From Hydrogenothermaceae bacterium (GTDB taxonomy: Bacteria > Aquificota > Aquificia > Aquificales > Hydrogenothermaceae): 14,187 nucleotides of DNA. This document shows positions 12,837 to 14,187 of the stretch, piece by piece. The notes below the pieces were generated by a model. The model saw only the letters and a list, made by a program, of their open reading frames with translations. It was not told the origin of the DNA and did not search any database. Position 1 is the first letter of the stretch. Each line of letters opens with the position of its first letter. The stretch spans positions 1-14,187 of the forward strand of contig WFXI01000146.1 of assembly GCA_015490675.1 (NCBI GenBank). Direction: 5' to 3'. The position numbers were made by a program, and so were the translations under genes.

Positions 12837-13597
12837 ATCCTTTTTAGCTCCTCTACTATCGGTTCGATAGTCTCTTTCAGTATGTCTTTAAGTTTCTTTA
12901 ATTTTTCAGGGTATAACTCGCCGGTTAACTCATCCATAAAAATCTTTTTAAACTCTAATGAAAGAACAGCTATATTATCAGGGTAGTTTCTGTGAATCCA
13001 TCTGGGAAAGAAGCCACCTCTGAATCTTACATTTTCTCTAACATCCAGATGTTCTCCAAAGAAATCCATTCCATTGGTCATCTCGATGAATCTGTCAATA
13101 ACTCTTCTCCACTTTTCAGGTTTTAAGATTGTTCCCGTTCCAACGTTTATATCCGGATTTCCTTCTTTTGGAGCTTCTACTCCACCTCTTCTGTAGTTGT
13201 AAGAGTGAACATCATAAACAACTAATTTTCCAAACTTATCTACGAGCCTGTCTAAAAACTCCTTAAGTTCTCTGTAAAACGTTCTGTATCTGTTCAATGA
13301 CCTTTCAATTATTTCCTTTGTAGGTTTTTCCTTCCAGAGCTCAAGACCCCATGCCTGCTCAGGTGTAAGGTAAACTGCTTTTTCTTCTGGTCTGTTAAAA
13401 TCAACCTCAAACCTCGACAGATAGTTTATAAATCTGCAATCAGAGACCGTAGTAAATTCAACTGTATAAGGGTCTTCTTCCTTTAACCTTTCAAGTTCCG
13501 ATATGTTCATAATCCTGAGGAGTTCTTCTCTTACAAAATGTCCGTTGTGGATAGCCGTAACCAGAACAGGTGTATCTCCTTCCTCAAAAATCCACAT
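12833..13597 (-). CDS. N-formylglutamate amidohydrolase family protein
   Basis: This 254-aa protein matches the N-formylglutamate amidohydrolase (FGase) family. It has AIHNGHFV near the N-terminus (H17, H20), EVDFNRPE (64-71), VVYDVHSYNYRRGG (126-139, H131 as a likely metal ligand), RGGFFPRW (193-200) and an active-site-like glutamate in LSLEFKK (E215). True HutG enzymes hydrolyse N-formylglutamate in histidine breakdown, but no other hut gene is nearby. Its partners are a QEGLA peptidase and an ATP-grasp ligase, so it may act on a modified peptide or glutamyl compound. GGAGG lies 6 nt before the ATG, inside the end of the thioesterase gene. Confidence 0.87.
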   Translation of the reverse strand: MWIFEEGDTPVLVTAIHNGHFVREELLRIMNISELERLKEEDPYTVEFTTVSDCRFINYLSRFEVDFNRPEEKAVYLTPEQAWGLELWKEKPTKEIIERSLNRYRTFYRELKEFLDRLVDKFGKLVVYDVHSYNYRRGGVEAPKEGNPDINVGTGTILKPEKWRRVIDRFIEMTNGMDFFGEHLDVRENVRFRGGFFPRWIHRNYPDNIAVLSLEFKKIFMDELTGELYPEKLKKLKDILKETIEPIVEELKRI

Positions 13598-13599
13598 CT

Positions 13600-13992
13600 C
13601 TATCCTCCAAGAACATGTTTAGAGGGAATGACACAGAAGAAATCTCCTTTAAAAACAACTTCTCCACTTTCGTTTATTCCTTCGACTTTTACCTTTCTCT
13701 TCTTTCCATCTTTAAAATACACACTTCCCTTAAAAATGAGTTTCTCTCCTGCTTTTGTAGGTTTCAAAAAGGAAACTTCTGCCGAAGCAAGAACCACATT
13801 TGGATGATTTATACTGAGCATTGCACAGTAATCAGCAGCCCCAAAAATAAAACCGCCATGAACAAGTCCTGTTTCATCTGCTATCATTTCTCTGTCTGTT
13901 AAAAGCTCAACCTCACAGTAACTATCATCTTCAATTATCTTGGGAACTCCGCATAGTTTTTGATTTATGAGCTTGTGTGTTTTAATAATCAT
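13600..13992 (-). CDS. Hotdog-fold thioesterase (PaaI/4HBT-like)
   Basis: This 130-aa single hotdog domain contains DETGLVHGGFIFGAADYCAM (residues 39-58), the HGG helix motif of PaaI-type acyl-CoA thioesterases, followed by strands such as ASAEVSFLKPTKAGEKLIFK. The usual substrate is an acyl- or aryl-CoA, unknown here. A strong GGAGG precedes the ATG. The stop is 2 nt before the next start, so it is the first gene of the four-gene operon. Its start lies only 31 nt from the divergent methyltransferase gene. Confidence 0.85.
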   Translation of the reverse strand: MIIKTHKLINQKLCGVPKIIEDDSYCEVELLTDREMIADETGLVHGGFIFGAADYCAMLSINHPNVVLASAEVSFLKPTKAGEKLIFKGSVYFKDGKKRKVKVEGINESGEVVFKGDFFCVIPSKHVLGG

Positions 13993-14023
13993 ACTATTCC
14001 TCCTTCAGAGGTCGCCTGAACAA

Positions 14024-14187
14024 ATGATAGTTGATATAGAGAAAATTGTCTACGGTGGAAAAGGTTTAGGAAGAATAGATGGAAAGGTTGTTTTTGTTCC
14101 TTTTGTTATTGATGGAGAAAAAGTTGAAGTTGATATAAAGAAGGAGAAAAAGAGTATAGTTGAAGCTCAGTTAAAAAGGGTTTTAGA
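14024..14187 (+). CDS. Start of a TRAM-domain RNA uracil-C5 methyltransferase (RlmD/TrmA family), cut by window end
   Basis: The visible 54 residues are a TRAM domain: DIEKIVYGGKGLGRIDGK then VVFVPFVIDGEKVEVDIKK and VEAQLKRVL. This N-terminal pattern is typical of RumA/RlmD-type 23S rRNA m5U methyltransferases, in which TRAM binds RNA ahead of an S-adenosylmethionine domain that lies outside the window. Which uridine is methylated cannot be told. GAGG lies about 12 nt before the ATG. The 31-nt divergent gap leaves almost no room for separate promoters. Confidence 0.8.
   Translation, partial: MIVDIEKIVYGGKGLGRIDGKVVFVPFVIDGEKVEVDIKKEKKSIVEAQLKRVL

Overview
The window probably comes from a thermophilic bacterium of the Aquificota, perhaps Hydrogenothermaceae. 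This is inferred from the low GC content, lysine- and glutamate-rich proteins, frequent TTG starts, tightly overlapping genes and the look of the housekeeping proteins. No rRNA or tRNA is present to confirm it.

Positions 1-8440 form a very AT-rich defence and toxin-antitoxin island. It starts with the tail of an IS1-like transposase and holds four CRISPR arrays (A 1657-1908, B 3477-3584, C 4667-4775, D 6001-6678). Each array is followed on its right by a related leader of about 200-300 bp. A fifth, array-less leader copy lies at 150-360. All arrays are transcribed leftward, on the minus strand. Leaders A-C carry a -35/-10 promoter pointing into the array with a 17-nt spacer. Beyond each array, on the same strand, sits a small cargo operon: two membrane proteins after A, an AAA ATPase with a DUF4143-like C-terminal region after B, VapBC after C, and an MNT/HEPN pair after D. 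The island therefore repeats a leader-array-cargo unit four times. A nucleotidyltransferase-like gene and a 60-aa basic protein point rightward near the left end.

Right of leader D, on the plus strand, is an adaptation operon in the unusual order cas2-cas1-cas2. Both Cas2 proteins keep the N-terminal aspartate, and Cas1 keeps its E, H and D residues. No effector, Cas6 or Cas10 is present, so interference must be encoded elsewhere. Read on the plus strand, spacers are purine-rich and some carry ribosome-binding-site-like sequence. The leftward crRNAs would thus be antisense to mRNA, as expected if they serve an RNA-targeting (type III-like) effector.

From 8523 onward the DNA is ordinary chromosomal backbone. 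On the minus strand are radA, a tiny membrane protein, and an overlapping operon of hotdog thioesterase, N-formylglutamate amidohydrolase-like protein, QEGLA-motif (DUF1704) metallopeptidase and glutathione-synthase-like ATP-grasp enzyme. The start of a TRAM-domain 23S rRNA/tRNA uracil methyltransferase gene leaves the window on the plus strand.
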